A stretch of 64,000 nt of DNA, from NCBI RefSeq assembly GCF_009557615.1, contig NZ_CP045652.1, positions 310,001-374,000 of the forward strand, in the 5' to 3' direction. Below are positions 35,774 to 45,747 of the stretch, in pieces. Numbering within the stretch: position 1 is the stretch's first letter; every line of letters begins with the position of its first letter. The stretch comes from Sphingobacteruim zhuxiongii (GTDB lineage Bacteria; Bacteroidota; Bacteroidia; Sphingobacteriales; Sphingobacteriaceae). The notes under the pieces were generated by a model. That model searched no databases and was not told the origin of the DNA. It saw nothing but the letters and a program-made list of their open reading frames with translations. Both the position numbers and the translations under genes were made by a program.

Positions 35774-38700
35774 ATGAGAAAACTCAACCCTAAAAGTAAC
35801 CTCTTTGATCGGCGCCGGCTTATTAGAGGAATTATGACCGTTAAACTTATTGTATTCTTGGTATGTTTAATGTTTGTACAATCATCTGCTGCAATATATG
35901 CACAGAATGTCTCCCTGAAGTTCAAGAATGCACATCTGCAAAAGGTATTGGATGAAATACAAGAACAAACAGGACTAGAGCTACTATATAACAACACTTT
36001 GGTCAATAGGTCGAATAAAAAAGTGACCATTGATGTAACCAATCTACCTTACAAAAACGCATTAAAACAAGTCTTAGCAAATACTGATTTAACGTTTGAG
36101 ATCAACAATCAAACGGTCGTTATTAAAAATGCAAGAGGCAATGCCATGAGTACCGATCGTAATGATAATCGCCTTCATGCCGCTAAGCAACAGTCAACGA
36201 TTTCAGGTAAAGTTATCGACGACCAAAATAATCCCTTAAGTGGGGTAACAGTGTCAGTAAAAGGCACTAGCGTGGGAACTTCAACGGACAACGAAGGTAA
36301 TTATAGCTTAAGTCTACCGACTACCGCACAAGTATTAGTGTTTTCTGCCATGGGATTTAACAGTCAAGAGCTCGCAATCAATTCCCAATCTATAATAAAT
36401 GTTACTTTGGTAGGTCAAGTTGACAACCTTGATGAAGTTGTGGTTGTTGGTTATTCTACACAAAAGGTGCGTTACTTATCGAGCTCTGTCAGCACGATAT
36501 CGGCTGAGAAATTAAAGGATGTAACCGCGAATGATCTTCCAAGTATGTTACAGGGTAAAGCACCGGGCGTTGTGGTTTCAACTGCTTCTGGAGACCCTTC
36601 AAGTACACCTCGCGTATTGATTAGAGGAGCAGGTACAATTTCAGCAAGTACTTCCCCATTAACTGTTGTTGACGGAAATATTGGAGGAACCTATAACCCA
36701 GCAGATATTGAATCGGTCTCTATTCTGAAAGACGTTGCAGCAACAGGGCTTTATGGTTCACGTGCCGCAAATGGAGTAATCATCATTAACACAAAGACCG
36801 GAAAGCCTGGACAAACTAAAGTTGAATTCAATAATTCTTTTGGAGTTGGAAATGCAACCACAGGTAGCTTCCGATTAATGAATTCACAAGAATTGTATGA
36901 TTTTCAAAATACATTCTACAATCGTGATGCTAAGCTATTGGAAAATAACACGAATTGGTGGGATTTAGCATTTAGAACAAGCTATGTCAACAACCATAAC
37001 TTATCGCTTTCTGGAGGTTCTGAAAAAGTACAATACTATACCTCGGGGGTGTTTTTTAAAGAACTTGGAACCCTGCAAGGAACAGGAAACACGGGATATA
37101 ACTTCCGTAACAACTTGAATGTGCAGATCACTGATAAGTTTAAAGCGGCAGTCTATATTAATGGGCTTGTCAATAAGAACGATTTAGAAAATAGTAACAC
37201 CATGTATGATGCTTACACAGGGTTACCATTTGACCCAGCATTTGATGCTGATGGAAATCCTACCGACGGCCGTTTTTATGAAGGCTGGACGGGAAGAGAA
37301 AAAGAAAACTTCTTACATTCTCTTCAGTACAACTATAATCGTTCGAAGAATTGGGAGGCAAGTGGAGATCTGAATCTAGACTATAATTTAAGTAGCAAGT
37401 TGACGCTTTCTAGTTACAATCGTATACAGTTGGGAAATGGCAGCTCTGCGAGTTATTATGATCGTCGAACAAAACAAGGAGGCGCTAATATAGGCGAGCT
37501 ATACAACGGTACAGATGAGTATCGCAGATATTTGACCTCTAATCGTGTTCGCTACGCTGAACAGTTCGGCTTACATAACCTTGTGCTATTAGGTGCTGCG
37601 GAAGTAGAAACCACGACAACCGCTTGGGGGAATACTTCAGGAAAAGGTCTACCTGCAGGGAAAGATGTGATGTCTGTAGCAACTGGGATCTTGCAAAACC
37701 CTCGCGGTGCAAGAGATCAAGTCGGATTCCGAAAGTATCTTGCGCAAGCTGATTATAACTATAATGATCGATATTTCTTAATCGGGTCTTTCGTTAATGA
37801 ATTCTCGTCGAAATTCGGAAAAAACAATTCTACCGCCAACTTTTATCAATTGGGAGCTTCGTGGGCACTATCGAATGAGGACTTCTTAAAGGACAATACA
37901 GTAATTACTTTCGCAAAAATTAGAGGTTCTTACGGTACTGTAGGGAATGCTGACGGTATTTCGAATTTTGGTGCGCGCGGTTTATACAGTATCACACAAG
38001 ACGCGAGCTATTCTGGACTTCCAGGCGCTGCTCCTTATCAAAAGGGAAATCCAGATTTAAGTTGGGAGAAGATTGAGTCTGCCAATATTGGAGCAGACTT
38101 TTCGCTATGGAATCGTATATCTGTAAGCTTGGATATTTACGAAAAGAAAGCCAGCGAACTCTTGTATAGAAAACCCCTAGCAGCAACTACAGGCTATAGC
38201 TATGTTTGGGTCAATGCGGGATCGGTAAGAAATAGAGGTTTAGAATTTAATATCCTTTCACAGAATATTAAGAAAGAAAACTTCACTTGGGAAACTAGTT
38301 TTAACATGGCATTCAACCGAAATAAAGTGCTTGAACTAAGCGACGGAGCAGATGTTTTCAATCCTGGGGCTAGACAGCCAATTGCTGTAGGCTATGATAT
38401 GGATGCATACAATTTCCCAATTTGGGCTGGTGTAGATCCAAATAATGGAGACCCTCTTTGGGAGAAAATAACAATAGATGGTAGTGGAAATCAGACTAAA
38501 TCTACGACCAATAAGTATTCTGATGCAGCGTCTTCAGATTCTAGACAATTTACGGGTACCTCGGCCGCTCCAAAGTTTACCGGGGGAATGAACAATTCAT
38601 TGACTTATAAAGATTTTACTTTATCGGCTTTCTTCAATTTTGTTTACGGTAATTATGTTTACAACGATACCAGAGCATATTTTGATAATGATGGTCTTTA

Positions 38701-39079
38701 TGAGGCTTTCAATTCGATGGTCTTGCCAGATGGATGGACACGTTGGGAGAAGCCAGGTGATGTTGCGACACATCCTAAGCCAATCGTAGGCGGGAACAAA
38801 GAGTCAAATCAATCTTCATCGCGCTATTTAGAGGATGGTAGCTACTTACGTTTGCGTAATATCAAACTAGGCTATAATATTCCAACTTCGGTGATTTCTA
38901 AAATGAAGATATCTAAGGTACATGTGTTCGTTAGTGCAGATAACTTGTGGACTTTAACAAAGTTTTCTGGACCAGATCCAGAGGTTTCTTTGAGCCAAGT
39001 TGACTTAGCCTCAGGGATGTCCAGCTTTAAATATCCGGTAACGAAGCGTTTGCTTTTTGGTCTAAACTTAACCTTTTAA
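35774..39079 (+). CDS. SusC/RagA-family TonB-dependent receptor with STN signalling domain
   Basis: The 1,101-residue protein has a long signal region (about 1-44, ending AAIYAQ), an STN domain (about 47-118), a carboxypeptidase-regulatory-like domain (about 142-225), a TonB-box-like LDEVVVVGYSTQ, a plug with VLIRGAGT and TVVDGN, and a beta-barrel ending LNLTF. The STN domain links it to the upstream FecR/sigma pair. It imports a ligand delivered by the SusD protein 10 bp downstream. Downstream oxidoreductase and isomerase genes point to a sugar-type substrate (inference). Confidence 0.96.
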   Translation: MRKLNPKSNLFDRRRLIRGIMTVKLIVFLVCLMFVQSSAAIYAQNVSLKFKNAHLQKVLDEIQEQTGLELLYNNTLVNRSNKKVTIDVTNLPYKNALKQVLANTDLTFEINNQTVVIKNARGNAMSTDRNDNRLHAAKQQSTISGKVIDDQNNPLSGVTVSVKGTSVGTSTDNEGNYSLSLPTTAQVLVFSAMGFNSQELAINSQSIINVTLVGQVDNLDEVVVVGYSTQKVRYLSSSVSTISAEKLKDVTANDLPSMLQGKAPGVVVSTASGDPSSTPRVLIRGAGTISASTSPLTVVDGNIGGTYNPADIESVSILKDVAATGLYGSRAANGVIIINTKTGKPGQTKVEFNNSFGVGNATTGSFRLMNSQELYDFQNTFYNRDAKLLENNTNWWDLAFRTSYVNNHNLSLSGGSEKVQYYTSGVFFKELGTLQGTGNTGYNFRNNLNVQITDKFKAAVYINGLVNKNDLENSNTMYDAYTGLPFDPAFDADGNPTDGRFYEGWTGREKENFLHSLQYNYNRSKNWEASGDLNLDYNLSSKLTLSSYNRIQLGNGSSASYYDRRTKQGGANIGELYNGTDEYRRYLTSNRVRYAEQFGLHNLVLLGAAEVETTTTAWGNTSGKGLPAGKDVMSVATGILQNPRGARDQVGFRKYLAQADYNYNDRYFLIGSFVNEFSSKFGKNNSTANFYQLGASWALSNEDFLKDNTVITFAKIRGSYGTVGNADGISNFGARGLYSITQDASYSGLPGAAPYQKGNPDLSWEKIESANIGADFSLWNRISVSLDIYEKKASELLYRKPLAATTGYSYVWVNAGSVRNRGLEFNILSQNIKKENFTWETSFNMAFNRNKVLELSDGADVFNPGARQPIAVGYDMDAYNFPIWAGVDPNNGDPLWEKITIDGSGNQTKSTTNKYSDAASSDSRQFTGTSAAPKFTGGMNNSLTYKDFTLSAFFNFVYGNYVYNDTRAYFDNDGLYEAFNSMVLPDGWTRWEKPGDVATHPKPIVGGNKESNQSSSRYLEDGSYLRLRNIKLGYNIPTSVISKMKISKVHVFVSADNLWTLTKFSGPDPEVSLSQVDLASGMSSFKYPVTKRLLFGLNLTF

Positions 39080-39089
39080 TCTTAGAGAA

Positions 39090-40604
39090 ATGAAAATATC
39101 ATCAATATATCGTTCAATAACATTGATTGCATGCTTTATGTTATTGTTCTCCTGTGAGAAATATTACGACCCAACTGAATATATCGACGAGGAATCAGCA
39201 TTAACGAATGAAGCCGATGTGGCAACAGCGACGATTGGGAGCTATGCGCTCTTAAAAAGTGAAGCCTATGTTCGTAGTGGACATTTTTTGATGGAGTATC
39301 CAGGAGATGCCGTAGCACAAGGACAGTCCTCTGGAGATGACTTGACACGCGCATACCGCTATAATCATATCAATACATCGGGGCACGCGACGAATTTTTG
39401 GTCGCAATCTTACAAAATTGTGGCAGCGGCTAACAAAGTCATTGAATTTGTGCCTGATGACGCATCTGCCGGTCTTCAACAATTAAAAGGGGAGAATCTG
39501 TTTCTACGAGCAATGGTTCACTTTTATCTTGTACGCGTATTTGGTCGACCATATCCGCAAGGAAATGGGGAAAATATGGGCGTACCAATCCTTAAAGAAG
39601 GATTAACGGATGAAGAAACAGCCGTTTTGACAAGAAACTCGGTAAAGGAAGTTTATAATTTTGTCATTACCGATTTATTGAAAGCGGCAGATTTAATGTC
39701 TGAGAATAAAAGTAATTCCTTTGGTTCGAAAGAGGTTGCTTATGCGCTTTTATCGCGAGTTTATCTTTATATGGAAGACAATGCGAATGCTATAAAATAT
39801 GCTAACTTAGTAATCAATTCGGGTCGTTACTCTTTACTTGAAGGATCAGAATACCAAGGGTTCTTTAAGAGCTCTCCAGACAATAATAGAGAAACCATTT
39901 TCTGTATTCGACATACGAAAGTGGAAGATAGAGGGATGAGTTCCATTAACTCCATGTACTTCAGTGGCGATGTGGCAGGAAATCCACTAGGTCAAGGCGT
40001 TAGTGGATGGGCTGAGATCTATGCGTCGAAAAAATATTATGATCTCGTACAGAGCTATCCAAATGACTTGAGAAACTCTTTTATTACTCCTTTCTTAATC
40101 GATGGGAAGCTGCAATACAATCAAAAACTAACGCCCGTTACGCCAATGTATTATGTAAATAAATATGCATTACAGGAAGGGCAAATAAACTTAAGTTCAC
40201 CGATATTCCTTCGACTTGCAGAAGTTTATCTAATACGTGCGGAGGCGCAAGCCAAACTAAGCAATACGGCAGCGGCATTAGCTGATGTCAATTTATTACG
40301 CCAACGAGCAGGGCTTAGTGGAGCAGCGATTCGTACGCTGAATAATCTGCAAACAGCAAATATGACCGTGATGGATGCCGTAATGGAAGAACGATACTTG
40401 GAGCTAGCATTTGAGGGACATCGAGCATATGACTTATTTAGAAATAATAGACCCATGGAGAGAAACTATCCAGGGACGCATTCTTTAAATAATACACCGA
40501 CAACCAATATTACCCAGAAAGTATTACCTACCGACGCTCGCGTAGTATTTTATGTACCGCAGGCGGAAATAAATAGAAATAGTAATCTGAAACAAAATCC
40601 TTAA
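39090..40604 (+). CDS. SusD/RagB-family surface lipoprotein
   Basis: The 504-residue lipoprotein has lipobox LLFSC (Cys at residue 22), SusD-type TPR helices, and the C-terminal signature VMEERYLELAFEGHRAYDLFR. It follows SusC by 10 bp and forms the ligand-binding lid of the receptor. The C-terminal segment VFYVPQAEINRNSNLKQNP is the usual SusD ending. Confidence 0.95.
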   Translation: MKISSIYRSITLIACFMLLFSCEKYYDPTEYIDEESALTNEADVATATIGSYALLKSEAYVRSGHFLMEYPGDAVAQGQSSGDDLTRAYRYNHINTSGHATNFWSQSYKIVAAANKVIEFVPDDASAGLQQLKGENLFLRAMVHFYLVRVFGRPYPQGNGENMGVPILKEGLTDEETAVLTRNSVKEVYNFVITDLLKAADLMSENKSNSFGSKEVAYALLSRVYLYMEDNANAIKYANLVINSGRYSLLEGSEYQGFFKSSPDNNRETIFCIRHTKVEDRGMSSINSMYFSGDVAGNPLGQGVSGWAEIYASKKYYDLVQSYPNDLRNSFITPFLIDGKLQYNQKLTPVTPMYYVNKYALQEGQINLSSPIFLRLAEVYLIRAEAQAKLSNTAAALADVNLLRQRAGLSGAAIRTLNNLQTANMTVMDAVMEERYLELAFEGHRAYDLFRNNRPMERNYPGTHSLNNTPTTNITQKVLPTDARVVFYVPQAEINRNSNLKQNP

Positions 40605-40621
40605 TCAATAAACCTAAAACA

Positions 40622-41944
40622 ATGACATTTTCAAGAAGAAAATTTATCAAAGCTGCTGGGCTAACCACCATGTCAGGAATTTTATTAAATCAATCTGGCA
40701 TTGCGTCCGAGCGCGTATGGTCACTAAATAACAAAACATTAAAGATTGGGCTGATTGGATGCGGTGGTCGTGGCACTGCAGCAGCAATGGAAGCTCTTAA
40801 TGCAGATCCAAATGTAATCTTGTATGCGATGGCTGACGCATTTCAAGATCATATTGATGAGTCTCACAAAACTCTAACGGAGAAGATGGGGCAAAAAATA
40901 CAAGTGGCAAAAGAAAACAGATTTGTTGGATTAGATGCTTATCAAAAGCTTCTTGCGACAGATGTTGATGTTGTATTATTAGCTGCGCCACCAGCTTTTC
41001 GTCCGAGTCACTTGGAGGCAAGTGTAAATGCAGGTAAGCATGTATTCTGTGAGAAACCTTTCGCTGTTGACGCGCCTGGCTTACGTCGCGTTATTGCGGC
41101 TTCGAAGAAATCTAAAGAGAAAAACTTGGCCTTGGTTGCTGGATTCTGCTGGCGCTACCATTTGCCAAAAAGAGAAACATTTAGCCGTGTGTTAAATGGA
41201 CAAATAGGAAAGGTCCTTTCTTCTGAGAGCACCTACAATACAGGCGAACTTTGGTATAAGGAAAGACAGGCGGGCTGGTCTGATTTTGAATATCAATTGA
41301 GAAACTGGCTTTACTACAATTGGTTATCTGGTGATCATATCATCGAGCAGGCTATACACAGTATTGATATGTTGCAATGGGCAATGGGCGATCAATTACC
41401 AATCCAGGTTACAGGATCAGGAGGACGCCAAAAAAGAACAGACCCTAAGTTTGGAAATATCTATGACCACTTCGCTTTGGTATACGAGTATCCTAACGGT
41501 TCGAAATCTTATTTCTCATCAAGGCAGCAAAGTAATACAGCGCCATCTTACATGGTCGAGCTGGTTGGTGATCAAGGAAAATGTTTAGTGGATTGTCGTA
41601 CTGGAGAGCATAGCATTACTGGTAAGACACCTTGGAAATTTGCTGATGAAACCAAGTTTACGGATGAAAATGCTTATAAGAAATCCAATTCTAGAAGCAT
41701 GTATCAACAAGAGCATGACGAGCTATTCGGCTCGATCAGAAAAAATAAACCAATTAATGATGGAGAATGGATGGTAAAGTCTAATTTAGTGGCATTAGCA
41801 GGTCGTATGGCAGCCTATTCTGGACAAACAGTGACTTTAGATGCAGCATTAGCATCCAATGAAACTTTAAGTCCGGCGGCATTTTCATGGGATTTGAAAT
41901 ATAATCTACCAATTGCGATACCAGGTATTGATACAAAAATCTAA
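40622..41944 (+). CDS. Gfo/Idh/MocA-family oxidoreductase with Tat signal
   Basis: The 440-residue protein starts with a twin-arginine signal (SRRKFIK at residues 4-10), then a Rossmann fold with GLIGCGGRG at 43-51, the conserved CEKPFAVD, and the C-terminal alpha/beta domain. The family oxidises or reduces sugars with NAD(P), and exported members carry the cofactor through the Tat pathway. It follows SusD by 17 bp. With the isomerase-like protein behind it, it suggests oxidation of a sugar in the periplasm; the substrate is not known. Confidence 0.9.
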   Translation: MTFSRRKFIKAAGLTTMSGILLNQSGIASERVWSLNNKTLKIGLIGCGGRGTAAAMEALNADPNVILYAMADAFQDHIDESHKTLTEKMGQKIQVAKENRFVGLDAYQKLLATDVDVVLLAAPPAFRPSHLEASVNAGKHVFCEKPFAVDAPGLRRVIAASKKSKEKNLALVAGFCWRYHLPKRETFSRVLNGQIGKVLSSESTYNTGELWYKERQAGWSDFEYQLRNWLYYNWLSGDHIIEQAIHSIDMLQWAMGDQLPIQVTGSGGRQKRTDPKFGNIYDHFALVYEYPNGSKSYFSSRQQSNTAPSYMVELVGDQGKCLVDCRTGEHSITGKTPWKFADETKFTDENAYKKSNSRSMYQQEHDELFGSIRKNKPINDGEWMVKSNLVALAGRMAAYSGQTVTLDAALASNETLSPAAFSWDLKYNLPIAIPGIDTKI

Positions 41945-42865
41945 ATGATGAATAGAAAGAACTTTTTAAAATCCGCAGCACTATTAGCAGGGTCAACGTT
42001 CGTAGCACCACATCTTCAAGCAGCGGCTAGTGTGAATGTGGGCGGCATGCCTGTTGCGGGAAAGCTTAAGAAAGCCTTGGGCTTCGATATGATCAAGGAG
42101 GAACTCTCCTTGATCGATAAGTTTAAATTAGTAAAAGATTTAGGCTTCGACGGGATTGAATTCAATAGTCCAGTCGCTCATACAATTAAAGAACTTCTCC
42201 AAGCGAAATCCGCATCAGGAATAGAAATCCCATCCTTAGTGAACAAGGATCATTGGTCAAAACCATTGTCGGATCCTGATCCTGCAGTTCGCAAGTTTAT
42301 TATCGACTCCGTATCGACTTCGCTACAAGAGGTGAAAGAATTAGGGGGCGATACAGTTTTAGTCGTACCTGGTGTTGTCAATGAGAAAGTATCGTATAAG
42401 ACAGCTTATGCTAACGCGCAAGACTCTGTACGTAAGTTAATTCCTGCTGCCGAAAAAACAGGGATGAAGATTGCACTTGAGAATGTTTGGAATAACTTTT
42501 TATTGAGTCCACTAGAGGCTGCTCGCTTTGTTGATGAGATCAACCATCCATTGGTGGGTTGGTACTTTGATATCGGTAATGTGTTGCGCTATGGTTGGCC
42601 AGAACACTGGATTGAGGTGCTTGATAAGCGAATCTTCAAACTACACATCAAAGAATTTAGCCGTGAAAAAATGAATAACGAAGGTTTATATAAAGGCTTT
42701 AATGTGGAACTAACGGAGGGAGATATTAACTGGGCCTTAGTTATGAAGAAAGTACGTGAAGTCCAGTACAAAGGGCAATGGATAACTTCCGAAATTGCAG
42801 GCGGCGATAGGACAAGATTAAAAACCGTTGCCGAGCAAATGGACAAAATTATTAGCCTTTACTAA
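41945..42865 (+). CDS. Sugar phosphate isomerase/epimerase-like TIM-barrel protein, exported
   Basis: The 306-residue protein has an export signal with KNFLKSAALLAGSTFVAP and a xylose-isomerase-like TIM barrel: GFDGIEFNSP, KIALENVWNNFLLSP, VGWYFDIGNVLRYGWPEHW and IFKLHIKEFSR, with Glu, Asp and His residues placed as the metal ligands of this fold. It starts directly after the stop of the oxidoreductase, so the two are co-translated. A role in processing oxidised sugars is inferred from the pairing. Confidence 0.88.
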   Translation: MMNRKNFLKSAALLAGSTFVAPHLQAAASVNVGGMPVAGKLKKALGFDMIKEELSLIDKFKLVKDLGFDGIEFNSPVAHTIKELLQAKSASGIEIPSLVNKDHWSKPLSDPDPAVRKFIIDSVSTSLQEVKELGGDTVLVVPGVVNEKVSYKTAYANAQDSVRKLIPAAEKTGMKIALENVWNNFLLSPLEAARFVDEINHPLVGWYFDIGNVLRYGWPEHWIEVLDKRIFKLHIKEFSREKMNNEGLYKGFNVELTEGDINWALVMKKVREVQYKGQWITSEIAGGDRTRLKTVAEQMDKIISLY

Positions 42866-42924
42866 GCTTTCTTTATGCTGCGGTTTGTATATGCAGATTG
42901 ATAGCGTTTGAAAGCATAAATAAG

Positions 42925-43011
42925 AACGGCTCTACACTTGCTGTATTCAAGAATCGCTAGTTGTGCATAACAAGCTAGCGAGAACTCGGATACAATGAGT
43001 ATAGAGCCGTT
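42925..43011. repeat. Long imperfect inverted repeat after the second uptake operon
   Basis: AACGGCTCTA and TAGAGCCGTT form perfect outer arms (42925-42934 and 43002-43011), CGCTAG/CTAGCG pair inside (42955-42960 and 42975-42980), and the stretch between pairs partially. The whole can fold into a stem of roughly 35 bp. A short T-rich tail follows, so it may end the operon, but it is far longer than other terminators here. Confidence 0.6.
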
Positions 43012-43059
43012 TCATTTCTAAAGACCTTTTCCGTAAAGAATTCGTAAATTCATCCAATT

Positions 43060-44499
43060 ATGAAAAGAATCTACCTCCTAAGTCTATTATTTTTGGGCTA
43101 TTTTGCCAATGCTCAAGATGCCCTGAAAGAAAATTTTGAAAAAATATATCAAGAAGTTAACCTCCATGGAGAAGCTTATGATCGACTAAAGTATAGTACT
43201 GAAAAGATTGGGCACCGACTTACCGGGTCGAAAAATGGAAAGAAAGCGGAAACCTATGTACATGATTTACTGAAATCCTACGGTTTTCAAGTTTCATATC
43301 AGCCTTTTACAGCACAGGCCTGGTCCCGAAAGTCATTAAAGCTACATTTTAACAAACAAGAAATTCCATCAGTTTCCTTGGCACATGCGCCTGTTAGATC
43401 TAAAATTGAAGCAGAGCTCGTTGATCTGGGAAATGGATTGGAGGCTGACTATGAGCGTATTGGTGATAAAGTAAAGGGTAAGATTGCACTAGTCTTTTTA
43501 CATATCCTTCCGAATTCAGGTCAAGGCTTAAAAAACCTGCACCGCTCTGAAAAAACTGCGCTAGCTGAGAAATATGGTGCTGCAGGAATCATATTTATCA
43601 ACAGTGTGAAAGGCAATGTTTTACTGACTGGTACAGCATCTATTACTGGAAAACTTATCGATATCCCCGCAATTTGTATTGGTTTTGAAGAGGGTATGAA
43701 ATGGAAAGAAAAACTCGCTAGTGAATCAATCGTCGCGGCAATAGATATGAAGAATAAAGCCGGGGAAGCAACAGCGCGTAATGTGTTGGTTCATATACCA
43801 GGAAGCAGTCTTGCTAAGGAGAAAATCGTTATTGGCGGACATCTTGATAGCTGGGATTTAGCCACAGGCGCTGTGGATAATGGCATTGGTTCTTTTGCTG
43901 TCATAGATATCGCTAGAGCTTTTAAAAAGCTAGCTCTAAATAGTAAACGCTCTATAGACTTTGTGTTGTTTATGGGCGAGGAACAGGGACTATTGGGGTC
44001 TAAAGCTTATGTAGATGATGCAATAAAATCCGGCACTATCGATCAAATTAAATACATGATTAATCTGGATATGATCAATGCACCAACAGGCTTCGTAACG
44101 ACAAGAAAAGAAATGAAAGGACTTATGGATGAATGGGGCGCGTTGTATGGACAAGTTGATGCATTATTCAAGAATGAGAATGCTGTTGCCGCTGGACTGC
44201 ATAGTGACCATCAGCCCTTTATGTTACAGGGTATTCCGACGGCGACAGGCCGCGGAGGAGCTTTGCCGAATAATGCGGGGATGTATTATCATTCCAATAG
44301 AGATGTATTTGGACTCGTTGAAAAAGCTGGCTTATTACAAACTACACGTGTAGCCGCTATTTTACTATATGCACTAGCTAATGCAGATGAAATTCCAGCA
44401 TCTAAACTTTCCGATAATGCTATAAAGCAATTTCTTGACGATAATGGAATGAAAGAGCCTTTACAGATTTCCGGTGAATGGCGCTGGGGACAGGATTAA
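43060..44499 (+). CDS. M28-family zinc peptidase with PA domain, secreted
   Basis: The 479-residue protein has a signal peptide ending about residue 18 (FANAQ), an M28 start with HRLTGSKNGKKAE, an inserted PA domain (about 120-235), and the catalytic core: His/Asp in GGHLDSWDLATGAVDNGIG, Glu-Glu in MGEEQGLLGS, Asp in NLDMIN and a late His in MYYHSNRD. Family members are aminopeptidases or carboxypeptidases working outside the cytoplasm. Its TAA shares TTAA with the stop of the convergent M48 gene. Confidence 0.9.
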   Translation: MKRIYLLSLLFLGYFANAQDALKENFEKIYQEVNLHGEAYDRLKYSTEKIGHRLTGSKNGKKAETYVHDLLKSYGFQVSYQPFTAQAWSRKSLKLHFNKQEIPSVSLAHAPVRSKIEAELVDLGNGLEADYERIGDKVKGKIALVFLHILPNSGQGLKNLHRSEKTALAEKYGAAGIIFINSVKGNVLLTGTASITGKLIDIPAICIGFEEGMKWKEKLASESIVAAIDMKNKAGEATARNVLVHIPGSSLAKEKIVIGGHLDSWDLATGAVDNGIGSFAVIDIARAFKKLALNSKRSIDFVLFMGEEQGLLGSKAYVDDAIKSGTIDQIKYMINLDMINAPTGFVTTRKEMKGLMDEWGALYGQVDALFKNENAVAAGLHSDHQPFMLQGIPTATGRGGALPNNAGMYYHSNRDVFGLVEKAGLLQTTRVAAILLYALANADEIPASKLSDNAIKQFLDDNGMKEPLQISGEWRWGQD

Positions 44500-45293
44500 T
44501 CCTGATCTTCTTCGGAATCGTAAGCTTTTACAAGTTCTTTAAATCTTTTCCAAGTTGCTTGCTGAATTGGAGAATTGAAACTCATAGAAAGGTCAATTTC
44601 TCCAATTTTCTCCTCTATATATTCTTTTCTATCACTAGGAGATGGGTGTGTGGAAGCCCAAGTAAGGTCCAAATCGCCAGTTAAATAAACGTCGAATAAT
44701 TCCATCACATGCGTTAAGCTGTGCGGGTTTACTTTTGCTTTATTCAAATAAACAACCGCCTGTTCATCAGCTTCGCGTTCCAGGTTCCGGCTGAAAGCCT
44801 GTCCGGTAAGAAAATTAGTCATGTTTGAAGCTCCCGATCCGGACAATAGTAAGTCTAATCCAAACTTGGTAATCAATGACTTCATGACGTGTTTCTTCTC
44901 ACAATGCGCTAACTCGTGGGCTAAAATAGCTGATACGTAGTTTGCACTGTCAAGGAAGTTAATTATTGTAGTTAATACGATTTGTTTATCGGGTAATGCA
45001 AAGGCATTCACCTGCGCATCTTGAAGGACTAACACCTTATAACCCTTGCGCGAAATACCGTTTTTTGCCAATAAAGGATGGAAAATAGAGTCTACGATAC
45101 GATTGATACTATCGTTTTTAATCAAGGACATACTGGATTCCAGGTCATCTAAAACCAATTTTCCTAAGCGCTTTTCTAATTTTTCTTGCTTCTCATCGAC
45201 TTCAAAAATACGACTCCAATTTATTTGAGATAATCCCAAATACAATATTCCGATTGATAGGACGAGTAGCAGAAGTTTACCTATGATTTTCAT
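44496..45293 (-). CDS. M48-family membrane-anchored metalloprotease
   Basis: From ATG 45293 the protein has 265 residues: a membrane anchor near 5-22, then a peptidase M48 domain with the zinc site HELAH at 126-130 and the third ligand in EREADEQAV. VLVLQDAQVNAFALPDKQIVLTT is the usual strand leading to it. A start further upstream (45341) would add a Cys-rich stretch overlapping the previous gene and is not favoured. It is the last gene of a four-gene overlapping set (TM2, DUF2752, DUF4870, M48), overlapping DUF4870 by 17 bp. A role in membrane-protein or lipoprotein turnover is a guess. Confidence 0.9.
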   Translation of the reverse strand: MKIIGKLLLLVLSIGILYLGLSQINWSRIFEVDEKQEKLEKRLGKLVLDDLESSMSLIKNDSINRIVDSIFHPLLAKNGISRKGYKVLVLQDAQVNAFALPDKQIVLTTIINFLDSANYVSAILAHELAHCEKKHVMKSLITKFGLDLLLSGSGASNMTNFLTGQAFSRNLEREADEQAVVYLNKAKVNPHSLTHVMELFDVYLTGDLDLTWASTHPSPSDRKEYIEEKIGEIDLSMSFNSPIQQATWKRFKELVKAYDSEEDQD

Positions 45294-45747
45294 TTCTAAA
45301 CAAGTTATCAGTGATGTCCCCAAACAAGAACCAACGCACATGAATGCCTTTACGTGTCTGAATTGACGTGTAAATCGTTGAAAAAATTTCTATGATATTG
45401 ATGAAAATAACGATACCGATATAGGAAACGTAACGATTGAAGTCAGCATCGCTTAAAAACTCCTCTTGCCAAAAAATAATTCGAATAGTCCACCAAAAGG
45501 CAACAGTATTGAAGAAAAAGATGAATAATTGAGAGATTAGCGCCTGCGTACAATGCCATTTCACAAAGGCTGTAGATTTCCTATTCCCCAAGTAGAAAAT
45601 GACGGTTGCTAAAAGATTGAAAATGGGAAGAGGGAGGCCTACGAAAAGTGCAAATAGTGACATAAGGTAGCTATTAGAGGCATATTCGCGTTCATCTGCT
45701 GTAACCGCTCTAGGAGAGAAGTTTATAGTCCTTTCGAGATGTTCCAT
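45277..45747 (-). CDS. DUF4870-like membrane protein
   Basis: The 156-residue protein has three or four membrane segments (about 27-50, 70-90, 103-125) and resembles the DUF4870/Tic20-like group of small integral membrane proteins, with FVKWHCTQALISQLF as the conserved loop-helix. Function unknown. It overlaps the DUF2752 gene by 25 bp and the M48 gene by 17 bp. Confidence 0.78.
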   Translation of the reverse strand: MEHLERTINFSPRAVTADEREYASNSYLMSLFALFVGLPLPIFNLLATVIFYLGNRKSTAFVKWHCTQALISQLFIFFFNTVAFWWTIRIIFWQEEFLSDADFNRYVSYIGIVIFINIIEIFSTIYTSIQTRKGIHVRWFLFGDITDNLFRNENHR

